A DNA stretch of 64,000 bases from Cognatishimia activa (GCF_001458335.1 NZ_CYTO01000010.1:83156-147155), one strand, 5' to 3'; counted from the first letter of the stretch, positions 1-9,794 are shown. Numbers and translations are program-made. The notes: a model not told the origin generated them from the sequence alone.

Positions 1-855
1 AGGAATGCCAATGCCATGAAAGCTATGGTTGGTCTGAAAACGGCCGCTATGACAACTGCTGCACTGCGCTTTGCCGGTGAAAATGTCTTGCCCGCGCTGA
101 GCCGCGTCCGACAATGGTTTTTCACCAGTGAGTGCCAAGTCGTATGGGCTTTCATCCGCGCGCCATTCTTCGGCAATGAAGGCGGCTAGAACATTTGCGA
201 TATCTGTAAATTCGACAGGCTCACCCGGTCCCAATAGCGCGGCAAACCTTTGTTCATATTCAGGAATGTCTGATACGCGTTGCGAAATCAAATCCCAAGC
301 GCCGCCTTCACCGGACAGTCGCCCCAGTCGTACGGCTTGCGCAATTTCATTCTCTGAATAGTGCCCTGCCATCTCGTCTGGACTTAGAACTGGGAACATG
401 GCTTGCGCCGACAGAACAGAGTCAAATCCTGCGACCATGTCTTGCCCCAATGGGGTGCGCATACCGCCTGGCTGCGTTGGATCAGCCTCAAGGCGACCAT
501 CATGGAACATGACCTGAAATTCTTCCGCGCCGAGATTGAAAAGCGCAGGCGCATTTCGGGGAATGCGTTGTTCAGGCATGTTCTTTGGGTCGGCAATACG
601 CTCTGGTCCAAGCCCAATACCACCCTCTCCGAGCGACAGCGCAACACCGTCCGCTGTCCCAAATTTCGGGTGGTGACACGTGCCACAACTGATGTTGCGA
701 TTGCCTGAAAGAATAGGATCGTAGAATAGCAGCCAACCAAGCTCGACAGCTTCATAGTCATGCGTCGAGAAGACAGGCCGATCATCGTTGTCATAGGCCT
801 GGCAAAGCGACGGAAAGACCGCGCTGGCGAGAATGATTAGCCAGGACTGTTTCAA
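1..855 (-). CDS. Di-heme cytochrome c peroxidase / MauG-like protein (3' end outside window)
   Basis: Partial gene, 285 codons seen, running off the left edge. Two heme c attachment motifs are visible: CGTCH at residues 57-61, in a context typical of bacterial cytochrome c peroxidases (LFYDPILSGN before it), and CSSCH at 265-269. The first 20 residues (KQSWLIILASAVFPSLCQA after the start) form a Sec signal peptide ending in an alanine site, so the protein should be periplasmic. The family reduces hydrogen peroxide with electrons from small c-type cytochromes, or oxidises protein or quinone cofactors (MauG). The only sensible start is a TTG overlapping the galM stop (TTGA); no ATG or GTG is available between the upstream in-frame stop and the signal peptide. 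That implies translational coupling to galM, an unusual partner. Family call is sure; substrate unknown. Confidence 0.85.
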   Translation of the reverse strand, partial: MKQSWLIILASAVFPSLCQAYDNDDRPVFSTHDYEAVELGWLLFYDPILSGNRNISCGTCHHPKFGTADGVALSLGEGGIGLGPERIADPKNMPEQRIPRNAPALFNLGAEEFQVMFHDGRLEADPTQPGGMRTPLGQDMVAGFDSVLSAQAMFPVLSPDEMAGHYSENEIAQAVRLGRLSGEGGAWDLISQRVSDIPEYEQRFAALLGPGEPVEFTDIANVLAAFIAEEWRADESPYDLALTGEKPLSDAAQRGQDIFTGKAQCSSCHSGRFQTNHSFHGIGIP

Positions 856-1835
856 GGGTCGCCACCACTGACTTTGATCACTAGACGTTGTTCATAAGGC
901 TTGTCAGGGCTGACAAAGACCGAGGGAAAAGAGGGGATATTCACCGCATTTGGGTGTCCTTGAGGTTCAAAGCAGAATCCGCTCGCCTTGCCATAGGTCT
1001 GTCCGTCTAGACCGCCTTTGATCTCTTTCATGTGATGCGCGGTATAGAGCTGAGCCCCGAGTTGATCGGAGTAGAAGGTTAATGCAATTCCGTCAGGGCT
1101 CTGCAACGTGGCCACTTTGCGGAGATGAGTTGCCTCGTCGTCAAATAGGAAATGGTCGTCCAGCCCCCGGGCTTCAACTTTCCTGAGCGGCCTAAGGGTA
1201 CGGAAATCCAAAGCGCTGTCAGATTGATCGGCAACTTCGCCGTTACATACGCCTTTGTCATTCTGCGCGAGCGTCCGGCTGCTATTGCACGCCAACTGAT
1301 AGTCCCAGATGTCTGGGGTGCCGCCAATATTGTAATAGTTGTGTTGCGCGAGGCTGATCGGCGTTTCCTCGTCCACTGTGGCGCGCATGATGTACTCAAG
1401 CGAGTCTTTGGACAAGATCACGCGAACTTCAAAGTCAACATTCCCCGGAAACCCGTTTTCGCCGTCAGCGGAATGGTACGTCATACGCGCTTCGTTTTCG
1501 CTGACCTGCTCAAGCTTCCAAAACACGGCACTTGTGCCCATCGCACCGCCATGCACTGTTGTGGTGCCTTCGTTTTGGTCAAGTTTAATAGGACCATTCG
1601 GGCCTTCAAATTGACCTTCACCGATGCGGTTGGATACGCGACCAGCAATCGCGCCACAGAAAATTGGAGAGGTCAGATAGTCGCTTAGATCGTCAAATCC
1701 AAGGATCAAAGGCACTCTTTGCCCGTCAGACACAATCCGCCAATCGCAGGTGGTCGCCCCGAAGTTCAGCAGGTCTATGCGCGCGCCATCGGCTCGGAGC
1801 GTGATAGATTGCAGATCCTGCGCAGATGTCGTCAT
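852..1835 (-). CDS. galM: Aldose 1-epimerase (mutarotase)
   Basis: 327-residue galactose mutarotase family protein, which interconverts alpha and beta anomers of free aldoses. Family signatures include a GRVSNRIGEGQF segment near residue 65, TTVHGG near 92, a catalytic-type His in AQHNYYNI near 165, and FEPQGHPNA near the C-terminus with the catalytic Glu. An AAGGGA ribosome site lies about 8 nt before the ATG. It is the second gene of xylB-galM-peroxidase, 18 nt after xylB, so in this setting it probably supplies the pentose or hexose anomer used by the pathway. Length is normal. Confidence 0.93.
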   Translation of the reverse strand: MTTSAQDLQSITLRADGARIDLLNFGATTCDWRIVSDGQRVPLILGFDDLSDYLTSPIFCGAIAGRVSNRIGEGQFEGPNGPIKLDQNEGTTTVHGGAMGTSAVFWKLEQVSENEARMTYHSADGENGFPGNVDFEVRVILSKDSLEYIMRATVDEETPISLAQHNYYNIGGTPDIWDYQLACNSSRTLAQNDKGVCNGEVADQSDSALDFRTLRPLRKVEARGLDDHFLFDDEATHLRKVATLQSPDGIALTFYSDQLGAQLYTAHHMKEIKGGLDGQTYGKASGFCFEPQGHPNAVNIPSFPSVFVSPDKPYEQRLVIKVSGGDP

Positions 1836-1853
1836 AGAGGCGTCCCTTGGAAT

Positions 1854-3308
1854 TTAGGCAGTGGCGGATTTTACCGCTGGATAGAGAGATTTGAACTGCT
1901 CATAGCGGGCCGCATAGGCGTCGCTCAAGTCCGTATTTGGCTCGATGGTTTCAGCGATTTCTGGCTTGGTCATGATCTCGGTGAGCGCTTGATCAGAGAC
2001 AGCAGCCATACCAAGCCGCGCCGCACCCAAAGCTGCGCCAAACTCGCCTTTCGCCGGAACCTGCAGCGGGACATCCAGCACATTCGCTAAGGTGTTCAGC
2101 CAGAACCGGCTGCGCGTTCCGCCGCCTGTGGTGATGAGCGAGGTCACATTCGTTCCGGTTGCCCGCAAGGCATTCAGACAGTCTTTAAGAGAGAAGGCGA
2201 CACCTTCCATCACCGCGGAGGTGAGGTCTGCCTGCTCCGCGCCCACACTCAGACCCGCAAAGACGCCGCTGGGTGAGGCGTCGTTATGCGGTGTCCGCTC
2301 GCCAGAGATATACGGCAAGAAAGTCGCGGAGGAAGGCCCTGTTGGCATCTCAGGCAAAGCCGACGCCAATTCCGCAGGTGTTGAGCCGCAGATTTTTGCG
2401 AGCCAGTTCAGGCTGTCCGTCGCTGCCAGTGTCACCCCCATCTGGAACCAAGTGTTTGGAATGGCATGACAAAAGCTGTGCACAGCTTTTTCAGGCGCGG
2501 GGGCGTAAGTGTCTGTGGCGGCAAGTAAAACGCCGGACGTGCCAAGGGAAACGAACCCGTCTCCCGCTTGCAAGCAGCCCAATCCACACGCGGCTGCAGC
2601 ATTATCACCACCACCACCCGCAACGATGACGGGCCCTTCGATGCCCCAATCACTGAGCAACTCAGCCCGCAATCCGCCCGAAGATTCAGAGCCTTCCACA
2701 AGGCTCGGCATTTGGTCTTCAGTAAGTTGGCAGGCATCCAGTAGCGCGCCGGACCAATTGCGTTTGTCAACGTCAAGCCAAGCGGTGCCCGCGCTGTCGG
2801 ACATGTCGCTGACGCAGTCTCCTGTTAACCAAAGGCGAAGGTAGTCTTTTGGAAGCAGGATCTTTGCAACCTGCGAAAAAACGTCCGGTTCATGGACGCG
2901 CACCCAATCCACTTTCGGAGCGGTGAATCCCGGAAAGACAATATTTCCGGTAAGGGTACGGAACCGGTCTTGGCTGTCGAGCTGCTGAGCTTCTTGAGCG
3001 GAACGCGTATCATTCCACAACATGCAGGGCCGCAGCACTTTGTGATCTTTGTCGAGCAACGTCGCGCCGTGCATATGGCCACTCAGACCAATGGCCCTTA
3101 CGGCGCGCAGTTCTGAGCCGTGATTTGCTTTTAATTCTGTAATTGCGGCCTCGCAAGCAGCGATCCATTGCGCTGGGTCCTGTTCGCTCCAGCCGGGGTG
3201 AGGGTGCGACACGTCGCTAGACGCAGAGGCTTCCCCGATTGGCATCCCTGATTCGTTTACAAGCAACGCGCGAATACCAGATGTGCCTAGATCTAAGCCT
3301 AGATACAT
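1854..3308 (-). CDS. xylB: Xylulokinase (FGGY family carbohydrate kinase)
   Basis: 484 residues, normal for XylB. The N-terminus GLDLGTSGIRALL is the phosphate-1 loop of the FGGY/actin-like ATPase fold; SGHMHG near residue 79 and WNDTR near 98 are typical of xylulokinases; a GGGGDNAAAACG segment lies near 233 and TTGGGTRSRFWLN near 395. The enzyme phosphorylates D-xylulose to xylulose 5-phosphate, feeding the pentose phosphate pathway. The ATG has a GAGTGAGG ribosome site. An inverted repeat lies 15-37 nt upstream and is probably its operator. No xylA or transporter is in view, so the sugar could be xylose, xylitol or another polyol yielding xylulose. Confidence 0.92.
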   Translation of the reverse strand: MYLGLDLGTSGIRALLVNESGMPIGEASASSDVSHPHPGWSEQDPAQWIAACEAAITELKANHGSELRAVRAIGLSGHMHGATLLDKDHKVLRPCMLWNDTRSAQEAQQLDSQDRFRTLTGNIVFPGFTAPKVDWVRVHEPDVFSQVAKILLPKDYLRLWLTGDCVSDMSDSAGTAWLDVDKRNWSGALLDACQLTEDQMPSLVEGSESSGGLRAELLSDWGIEGPVIVAGGGGDNAAAACGLGCLQAGDGFVSLGTSGVLLAATDTYAPAPEKAVHSFCHAIPNTWFQMGVTLAATDSLNWLAKICGSTPAELASALPEMPTGPSSATFLPYISGERTPHNDASPSGVFAGLSVGAEQADLTSAVMEGVAFSLKDCLNALRATGTNVTSLITTGGGTRSRFWLNTLANVLDVPLQVPAKGEFGAALGAARLGMAAVSDQALTEIMTKPEIAETIEPNTDLSDAYAARYEQFKSLYPAVKSATA

Positions 3309-3322
3309 GTCCTCACTCCCAA

Positions 3323-3345
3323 TTTAATTCGACTTCCGAATTAAA
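3323..3345. promoter_or_regulatory. 9-5-9 inverted repeat, candidate xylB operator
   Basis: TTTAATTCG at 3323-3331 and CGAATTAAA at 3337-3345 are perfect complements around a 5-nt spacer. The site ends 15 nt before the xylB ATG and would overlap the promoter or early leader. A/T-rich inverted repeats like this are typical of xylose-type ROK or LacI repressors, but the cognate regulator is not in the window. Confidence 0.6.
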
Positions 3346-3610
3346 ATATAGAAGTGGCAGTGAATGTCCACCTAAATCATTCGTGGGGGAGGCGCGCGCC
3401 ATCCGCGGCTTGCCTTATGTGTCATCGACGTTCCAAGAGTTGAATCGACATGTGTGTGCCGCAGAAAATTCCTGAAAATCCATTCTATTACAATTGACTA
3501 AAAGAAATTTTTGCACAGATGATTGCGGGAAGCTGACGCATGAGTTGAGTTGGTTTAATAATTTTTTTTGACCACAAGAAATAATCCTTGCATTCAAAAT
3601 GCCGGAAACT

Positions 3611-3626
3611 ATGTTAGCGCTATCAT
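3611..3626. promoter_or_regulatory. LacI-type palindrome upstream of zwf
   Basis: ATGTTAGCGCTATCAT is a 16-bp even palindrome with one mismatched symmetric pair. The central TAGCGCTA is perfect and has the GCGC core usual for LacI-family operators. It lies about 140 bp before zwf, in the 457-nt gap between divergent xylB and zwf, and is a candidate operator for the Entner-Doudoroff cluster. Apart from the repeats listed here, the gap 3309-3765 shows no gene. Confidence 0.5.
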
Positions 3627-3698
3627 TCCTGAGTCGCTCGCGGTGTCGGACTTTGGCGTGTTCGACATTCGTGGGCGGCTCAGAAATGGTAAGTGATA

Positions 3699-3713
3699 CG
3701 GTCCAATGGACCG
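3699..3713. promoter_or_regulatory. Perfect odd palindrome upstream of zwf
   Basis: CGGTCCA and TGGACCG flank a single A, 52 bp before the zwf ATG. The position fits a repressor site over the promoter or early leader, or a small leader hairpin. Regulator unknown. Confidence 0.4.
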
Positions 3714-3765
3714 ATAGAATACGAAATAGAAGAAGGTGCGTTTTTAAGGCGCACAAGAGGGCGAA

Positions 3766-5205
3766 ATGGTCTCAAGAGTAATCCCTGTCAGCGCGTTTGA
3801 TCTGGTGCTGTTTGGTGCCACCGGCGATCTTGCTCGGCGCAAGATTTGGCCGGGATTGTTTCACCGTTTCGTCGCAGGTCAGTTTGACGAGAGCAGCCGC
3901 ATTCTCGGGGTGTCCCGGTCGGATCTGGATCGAGAGACCTTCCAGGCGCGCGTTGCCAAGGCCATTGAGGACCCAACCGCAGACAAAGCGCAGGTTGCGA
4001 AGTTTCTTGAGCTCGTTGACTATATCTCGATTGACGCAACCGGAGAGCGGGGCTGGGAGGCGTTAGCGAATGCGATGCGCCCAGACACTGTTCGTGCGTT
4101 CTACCTGTCCGTCGCGCCGAATTTCTTCGGCCCCATTGCAAGGCGATTGGAGCGAAATGGAATAGCGACGCCCGACAGTCGGATCGTCGTAGAAAAGCCG
4201 TTTGGCCATGACTTGGAAAGCGCAAAGGTTTTAAACGCGGAGCTGCGAGAGTGTTTTCAGGAACACCAAATCTACCGCATCGACCATTACTTGGGCAAAG
4301 AAACCGTTCAAAACCTTATGGCTTTGCGTTTTGCGAACTCATTGTTTGAGCCTCTTTGGAATTCATCCCAGATTGATCACGTGCAGATCACCGTGGCTGA
4401 AAGCCTCTCTGTTGAGGGCCGTGGGGAATATTACGACCACTCCGGTGCCATGCGCGATATGGTGCAGAACCACCTGATGCAGCTTCTGTGTCTGACGGCG
4501 ATGGAACCACCCTCAAAGTTCACACCAAACGCGGTGCGTAATGAAAAACTGAAAGTGATTGAGGCGCTTGAACCGGTTCCAATGCAGGACATTGCCCGTG
4601 GGCAATATCGCGCTTTTGGCGAGCAGGGTAGTTATTTAGACCATTCTAGCAATCCAAACAGCACCACGGAAAGTTTCATTGCGATGAAGGTTGAGGTCGC
4701 AAATTGGCGATGGGCGGGGACACCGTTCTACCTACGCACCGGGAAATGCTTGCGGGATCGCGTTTCAGAGATTGCGGTCTATTTCCGCAACCCGCCACAT
4801 ATGATTTTCCCGGGGACCGAAACCCCTCAGGGCAACGTGCTTGTCATACGCTTGCAACCTGACGAGGGCATGACACTCCATACAACAATCAAAGATCCCG
4901 GCCCGGGCGGAATGCGCCTGACAGAAGCTTCTTTGGACATGACCTTTGCTGATAGCCTCAAAGATGCCGAGAAACCGCAAGATGCGTATGAGCGCCTGAT
5001 CATGGATGTGATCCGTGGGGATCAGACGCTGTTCATGCGCGGTGACGAAGTGGAAAGCGCTTGGGCATGGGCCGACCCGATCATCCAAGGTTGGACAGAA
5101 AGCGGTGCGAAACCGCAGCAATATGATGTGGGCAGCGCAGGCCCTGAAGACGCGCTGCTCTTGATGCATAAAGATGGACGCCGCTGGCGTCCGATTGGGA
5201 CTTAA
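3766..5205 (+). CDS. zwf: Glucose-6-phosphate 1-dehydrogenase
   Basis: 479 residues, normal length. The N-terminal Rossmann segment reads LFGATGDLARRK (residues 15-26), binding NADP. The active-site motif RIDHYLGKE is at 171-179, with the catalytic-type His at 174, and EKPFGHD near 145 carries a substrate-contacting Lys. It oxidises glucose 6-phosphate to 6-phosphogluconolactone, the entry to the Entner-Doudoroff pathway. The ATG has GAGGG about 6 nt upstream. edd follows after 26 nt and eda after that, so the three form one operon. The gene for 6-phosphogluconolactonase (pgl), often beside zwf, is not in the cluster. Confidence 0.97.
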   Translation: MVSRVIPVSAFDLVLFGATGDLARRKIWPGLFHRFVAGQFDESSRILGVSRSDLDRETFQARVAKAIEDPTADKAQVAKFLELVDYISIDATGERGWEALANAMRPDTVRAFYLSVAPNFFGPIARRLERNGIATPDSRIVVEKPFGHDLESAKVLNAELRECFQEHQIYRIDHYLGKETVQNLMALRFANSLFEPLWNSSQIDHVQITVAESLSVEGRGEYYDHSGAMRDMVQNHLMQLLCLTAMEPPSKFTPNAVRNEKLKVIEALEPVPMQDIARGQYRAFGEQGSYLDHSSNPNSTTESFIAMKVEVANWRWAGTPFYLRTGKCLRDRVSEIAVYFRNPPHMIFPGTETPQGNVLVIRLQPDEGMTLHTTIKDPGPGGMRLTEASLDMTFADSLKDAEKPQDAYERLIMDVIRGDQTLFMRGDEVESAWAWADPIIQGWTESGAKPQQYDVGSAGPEDALLLMHKDGRRWRPIGT

Positions 5206-5231
5206 CCCGTTCAAACAGGAAGCTCGACACG

Positions 5232-7037
5232 ATGTTGAATGCCACCGTTAAAAACGTCACAGACCGGATTATTGCGCGCAGCGAAGCGACGCGTCGTCCC
5301 TATCTTGATCGTATGGCCGCCGCCAAATCAAAAGGCCCAAGCCGCGCGCATCTGTCCTGCTCCGGACAAGCGCACGCTTATGCCGGCGCAGGTGTCGACC
5401 AAGACGCCTTGGCCACGAAGTCTGCTGGCAATCTGGGGATTGTCACTGCCTACAATGACATGTTGTCGGCGCACCAGCCTTATGAGCGTTTCCCTGGCCT
5501 AATCCGCGAAGCGGTGCGTGAGGCAGGCGGTACTGCGCAGGTCGCAGGTGGCGTGCCTGCGATGTGTGATGGCGTTACGCAAGGCGAGGCGGGCATGGAA
5601 CTCAGCCTTTTCAGTCGCGACGTGATCGCGATGGCGACTGGCGTCTCGCTTAGCCACAACGTTTATGACGCGGCGGTGTTCCTTGGGGTTTGCGACAAAA
5701 TCGTTCCGGGTCTGGTGATTGGCGCTCAAGCCTTTGGCCATTTGCCAGCCGTTTTTGTTCCAGCAGGTCCCATGACCAGCGGCATCGCCAATGACGACAA
5801 AGCCAAAGTGCGCCAAGAGTTTGCCAAAGGTGAATGTGGCCGCGACAAGCTGATGGCGTCCGAAATGGCGGCTTATCATGGGCCGGGCACGTGCACCTTT
5901 TACGGCACTGCCAATACAAACCAAATGTTGATGGAATTCATGGGCTTGCACCTGCCGGGATCTTCCTTCGTGACACCAAATACCGAACTGCGTGACGAAC
6001 TCACAAAAGAAGCGGCAAAGCGCTCTCTATCACTTTCCGCGCTGGGCAATAACTACACGCCAACCTGCGATATTCTGGACGAGAAAGCCTTTGTGAACGG
6101 CATCGTCGGCTTGATGGTGACCGGCGGCTCCACCAACTTGCTGATCCACCTGCTGGCCATGGCGCGGGCAGGGGGCATTGTGCTTGATTGGCAGGACTTC
6201 GCGGATCTCTCGGAAGCCATTCCGCTGCTCGCGCGGGTCTACCCGAATGGTTTGGCAGATGTGAACCACTTCCATGCGGCAGGCGGTCTGGGGTACCTGA
6301 TCGGCGAGCTGCTGAATGGTGGCCTTCTGCACGCAGACACCAAAACAATTGCCGGAGAGGGGCTAGAGAACTACACCGCAGAGCCTTTCCTAAGTGACGA
6401 CGGCTTGACTTGGCGTGCCGGCACCAACGTGTCTTTGAACGAAAAGATCGTTCGCCCTTTGAACGACCCTTTCCAAGAGAATGGCGGCCTCTCTCACATG
6501 ACGGGCAATCTTGGAACGGGCGTCATGAAAGTGTCCGCCGTGGCAGCTGAACACCGGATTGTCGAAGCTCCAGTGCGCGTGTTCCACGATCAAGAAGACG
6601 CCAAAACGGCGTTCAAGAATGGTGAGCTGACCGAGGATGTGATCATCGTCGTGCGTTTCCAAGGCCCAAAAGCGAATGGCATGCCTGAATTGCATAGCCT
6701 GACACCGCTTCTGCAGATCATGCAGGGGCGCGGCCAGAAAGTGGCGCTGGTCACCGACGGGCGCATGTCTGGCGCATCTGGCAAAGTGCCTTCTGCGATC
6801 CATGTCAGCCCTGAAGCTCTGGATGGTGGACCGATCGCATATCTGAAGGATGGCGATGTGGTGCGTCTGGATGCCGTTGCGGGTGACTTGCAGATTTTGA
6901 CCGAAGGTGTGCTTGATCGAGAGCCTGCCGTCGCGGACCTGAGCGCCTATGAAACCGGTGTTGGCCGCGAACTTTTCCAAGCCTTCCGCGCTTCTGTTGG
7001 CTCTGCCGACACGGGTGCATCTGTATTCGGAGTATAA
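5232..7037 (+). CDS. edd: Phosphogluconate dehydratase
   Basis: 601 residues, full length, IlvD/Edd family. It dehydrates 6-phosphogluconate to 2-keto-3-deoxy-6-phosphogluconate with an Fe-S cluster. CDKIVPG (Cys 154) and [15 protein letters not shown] supply the cluster cysteines; the pattern [10 protein letters not shown] rather than CGSCSGM separates it from the dihydroxyacid dehydratase further downstream. VTGGSTN and [11 protein letters not shown] are the usual Mg/substrate segments. An AGGAAG ribosome site precedes the ATG. It lies between zwf and eda, 4 nt before the latter. Confidence 0.97.
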   Translation: MLNATVKNVTDRIIARSEATRRPYLDRMAAAKSKGPSRAHLSCSGQAHAYAGAGVDQDALATKSAGNLGIVTAYNDMLSAHQPYERFPGLIREAVREAGGTAQVAGGVPAMCDGVTQGEAGMELSLFSRDVIAMATGVSLSHNVYDAAVFLGVCDKIVPGLVIGAQAFGHLPAVFVPAGPMTSGIANDDKAKVRQEFAKGECGRDKLMASEMAAYHGPGTCTFYGTANTNQMLMEFMGLHLPGSSFVTPNTELRDELTKEAAKRSLSLSALGNNYTPTCDILDEKAFVNGIVGLMVTGGSTNLLIHLLAMARAGGIVLDWQDFADLSEAIPLLARVYPNGLADVNHFHAAGGLGYLIGELLNGGLLHADTKTIAGEGLENYTAEPFLSDDGLTWRAGTNVSLNEKIVRPLNDPFQENGGLSHMTGNLGTGVMKVSAVAAEHRIVEAPVRVFHDQEDAKTAFKNGELTEDVIIVVRFQGPKANGMPELHSLTPLLQIMQGRGQKVALVTDGRMSGASGKVPSAIHVSPEALDGGPIAYLKDGDVVRLDAVAGDLQILTEGVLDREPAVADLSAYETGVGRELFQAFRASVGSADTGASVFGV

Positions 7038-7041
7038 CCAC

Positions 7042-7689
7042 ATGACCATCACCCCCGTTGAAGCAAGCCAAGCTGCCCGCAAGATTTGTGAGCTGGCACC
7101 GATTGTTCCGGTCATTGTGATTAAAGACGTGGCACACGCGCGGCCGCTGGCAGAAGCCTTGGTGCGCGGCGGCCTGCCCGCGTTGGAAGTCACTTTGCGC
7201 ACGCCCTGCGCGGTCGAAGCCATCGCTGAAATGGCTAAGGTCGAAGGCGGTGTGGTTGGTGCGGGTACATTGCTCACCGAAGCCGATGTGAAAGCTGTGA
7301 AAGCAGCGGGCGCAAAATTTGGCGTCTCTCCCGGTGCGACTGACAAACTGCTGGACGCTTGCGAGGCGGAAGGTTTGGCCGCGCTCCCAGGTGTTGCGAC
7401 GTCTTCAGAAGCCATGAAAATGCTCGAGCGTGGTTACTCCATGCTCAAGTTCTTTCCGGCAGAAGCAAACGGGGGCGCTCCGGCGCTGAAAGCAATCGGA
7501 TCTCCGCTGCCAGCACTGTCCTTCTGCCCAACGGGTGGGGTAAGTCTTCAAAATGCCGAAACCTACCTGTCTCTTCCCAATGTCGTATGCTGTGGCGGCA
7601 GCTGGGTTGCCCCGCAGAAAATGATGGATGAGGGGAACTGGGAAGGCATCGAAGCCTTGGCACGTGAGGCCAGCCAGCTCCCGAGGTAG
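7042..7689 (+). CDS. eda: 2-keto-3-deoxy-6-phosphogluconate aldolase
   Basis: 215 residues, class I aldolase, (beta/alpha)8 barrel. It splits KDPG to pyruvate and glyceraldehyde 3-phosphate. Recognisable parts: LEVTLRTP (Glu/Arg active-site segment) near residue 50, GAGTL near 75, and the Schiff-base Lys in YSMLKFFPAE near 135. The chosen ATG lies 4 nt after the edd stop; a longer reading frame starting inside edd would add 31 residues unrelated to the family. Last gene of zwf-edd-eda. Confidence 0.96.
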   Translation: MTITPVEASQAARKICELAPIVPVIVIKDVAHARPLAEALVRGGLPALEVTLRTPCAVEAIAEMAKVEGGVVGAGTLLTEADVKAVKAAGAKFGVSPGATDKLLDACEAEGLAALPGVATSSEAMKMLERGYSMLKFFPAEANGGAPALKAIGSPLPALSFCPTGGVSLQNAETYLSLPNVVCCGGSWVAPQKMMDEGNWEGIEALAREASQLPR

Positions 7690-7833
7690 CCACCGCCCAC
7701 CTCCGACGCAAAAAAGATTTCAAAAATGGGGTGGTTTTCGCAAGAATCCATCCCATTTCACTTGCAAATCCTTGTTCAGGGTGGCACCCGTCAGGACCAG
7801 ACTTATTGCGCGCAGACAATAGAGGGTAGCGAT

Positions 7834-9687
7834 ATGCCAGATCTTCGTTCTAAGACATCTACGTTTGGTCGCCGGATGGCGGCAGCCCGCGCCCTATGGC
7901 GCGCGACCGGGATGAAAACAGAGGACTTTGGCAAGCCGATTGTCGCGGTTGTGAACTCTTTCACTGAATTTGTGCCGGGCCACGTGCACCTCAAGGACAT
8001 GGGGCAACTGGTTGCGCGTGAAATCGAGAAAGCGGGCGGTGTTGCCAAAGAGATGAACACCATCGCCGTTGATGACGGTATTGCGATGGGCCACGACGGG
8101 ATGCTCTATTCCTTGCCGTCTCGCGAAGTCATCGCTGACTCTGTCGAGTACATGGCAAACGCACACTGCGCCGACGCGCTGGTTTGTATCTCTAACTGTG
8201 ACAAGATCACCCCAGGTATGTTGATGGCCGCAATGCGCCTCAACATTCCAGCGATCTTTGTCTCCGGTGGTCCTATGGAAGCCGGTAAGGTGATCTTGCA
8301 GGACGGCGAGCATAAGGCCGACCTCGTGACCGCGATCGTTGGTGCAACCGACGAAGATCGCAGTCAGGAAGAGGTGGATAAGCTAGAGCGTTCTGCTTGC
8401 CCAACCTGTGGTTCTTGCTCTGGTATGTTCACCGCGAACTCCATGAACTGTCTGGCCGAAGCGCTGGGTTTGGCGCTGCCGGGCAACGGATCTTTGCTGG
8501 CAACCCACTCTAAGCGCGAAGGCCTGTTCAAAGAAGCAGGGCATAAGATCGTTGAACTGTGTGAGCGTTGGTACAAAGACAACGACGCATCTGTTCTGCC
8601 GCGTAACATTGCGAACTTCAAAGCGTTTGAGAACGCCATGGCTTTGGATATCGCCATGGGTGGTTCAACCAATACCGTGCTTCACCTTCTGGCGATTGCC
8701 CACGAGGGCGAGGTAGATTTTACCATGGCGGATATGGATCGCCTGAGCCGCGAAATTCCTCACCTGTGTAAGGTCGCACCGTCGACACCGAAGTATCACA
8801 TGGAAGACGTGCACCGTGCCGGCGGCATCGCCCGGATTATGGGTGAGTTGGACCGCGAAGGTAAAATTCACCGCGAAGTGGCGACCGTACACGAGCGCAC
8901 CATGGGTGAGTTCATCGACAAATGGGATGTGCGCCGCGAAAGCGCCGGAAATGAAGCGCATGATCTCTTCATCGCCGCACCAGGTGGCGTCCGCACAACA
9001 CAAGCATTCAGCCAGTCTCGCATGTACACAGAGCTTGATGTGGACATCGAAGACGGCTGCGTCCGCGACTTTGAAAACGCCTATTCTCAAGAGGGCGGTC
9101 TGTGCGTTCTTTTCGGCAACATTGCAGAGCAGGGCTGTATCCTGAAAACCGCGGGCGTCATCAAAGAGATGTACGAATTCGAAGGCACTGCGAAGGTCTT
9201 TGAATCCATGGAAGACGCGATGCACGGCATCTTGCAAAACGAAGTGAAGCCTTACTCTGTTGTTGTCATTCGCTACGAAGGGCCAAAGGGTGGGCCGGGC
9301 ATGCAAGAAATGCTTTACCCAACGGCTTATCTGAAATCCAAAAAGCTCGACACAACCTGTGCCTTGCTGACGGACGGTCGTTTCTCTGGCGGTACAGCGG
9401 GTCTTTCCATTGGCCACGCATCCCCTGAGGCGGCAGAGAAGGGCGTGATCGGATTGGTAGAAGACGGCGATAAGATTAAGATTTCCGTACCGAACCGCAC
9501 GATCCACCTTGATGTCAGCGAAGAAGAACTGGCGCAGCGCCGTGCGAACCACCCGCAAGCGGACAAGAAATTCTGGAAAGCAGAAGGTCGTCCACGTGCG
9601 GTTTCAAAAGCCTTGAAGGTCTACGCGGCACATGTTGCAAACGCATCTTTGGGTGCGGTGCGTACGATTGATGAAGAAGACGAATAA
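7834..9687 (+). CDS. ilvD: Dihydroxyacid dehydratase
   Basis: 617 residues, matching the long (E. coli-like) DHAD class. It dehydrates dihydroxyisovalerate and dihydroxymethylvalerate in valine, leucine and isoleucine synthesis. Cluster cysteines are visible: CDKITPG (Cys 122) and [10 protein letters not shown] (Cys 189, 192, 195); [11 protein letters not shown] lies near the C-terminus. Start: ATG 7834 has GAGGG upstream; an in-frame ATG 36 codons earlier would add a non-conserved tail. The gene follows eda by 144 nt without a clear terminator, so it may have its own promoter. It is a paralogue of edd two genes upstream. Confidence 0.97.
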   Translation: MPDLRSKTSTFGRRMAAARALWRATGMKTEDFGKPIVAVVNSFTEFVPGHVHLKDMGQLVAREIEKAGGVAKEMNTIAVDDGIAMGHDGMLYSLPSREVIADSVEYMANAHCADALVCISNCDKITPGMLMAAMRLNIPAIFVSGGPMEAGKVILQDGEHKADLVTAIVGATDEDRSQEEVDKLERSACPTCGSCSGMFTANSMNCLAEALGLALPGNGSLLATHSKREGLFKEAGHKIVELCERWYKDNDASVLPRNIANFKAFENAMALDIAMGGSTNTVLHLLAIAHEGEVDFTMADMDRLSREIPHLCKVAPSTPKYHMEDVHRAGGIARIMGELDREGKIHREVATVHERTMGEFIDKWDVRRESAGNEAHDLFIAAPGGVRTTQAFSQSRMYTELDVDIEDGCVRDFENAYSQEGGLCVLFGNIAEQGCILKTAGVIKEMYEFEGTAKVFESMEDAMHGILQNEVKPYSVVVIRYEGPKGGPGMQEMLYPTAYLKSKKLDTTCALLTDGRFSGGTAGLSIGHASPEAAEKGVIGLVEDGDKIKISVPNRTIHLDVSEEELAQRRANHPQADKKFWKAEGRPRAVSKALKVYAAHVANASLGAVRTIDEEDE

Positions 9688-9720
9688 GCCCTCGTCTTTT
9701 ACAGACTGATAAAAACAACA

Positions 9721-9747
9721 AAGGCGCCCAGAACTCTGAGGCGCCTT
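9721..9747. terminator. Stem-loop after ilvD, possibly bidirectional
   Basis: AAGGCGCC (9721-9728) pairs with GGCGCCTT (9740-9747) around an 11-nt loop, 33 nt after the ilvD stop. On the minus strand it is followed by a T-rich run, so it may also serve the minus-strand gene whose stop is at 9795. A second hairpin, GGGCGC-GGTT-GCGCCC, lies at 9763-9778. Confidence 0.6.
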
Positions 9748-9794
9748 GGTTATTTCTGAACCGGGCGCGGTTGCGCCCAAATACAGATCGCGAA

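Noticed and set aside
8665-9558. 297-codon open frame antisense to ilvD
   Set aside because: Shadow of a fully supported enzyme.
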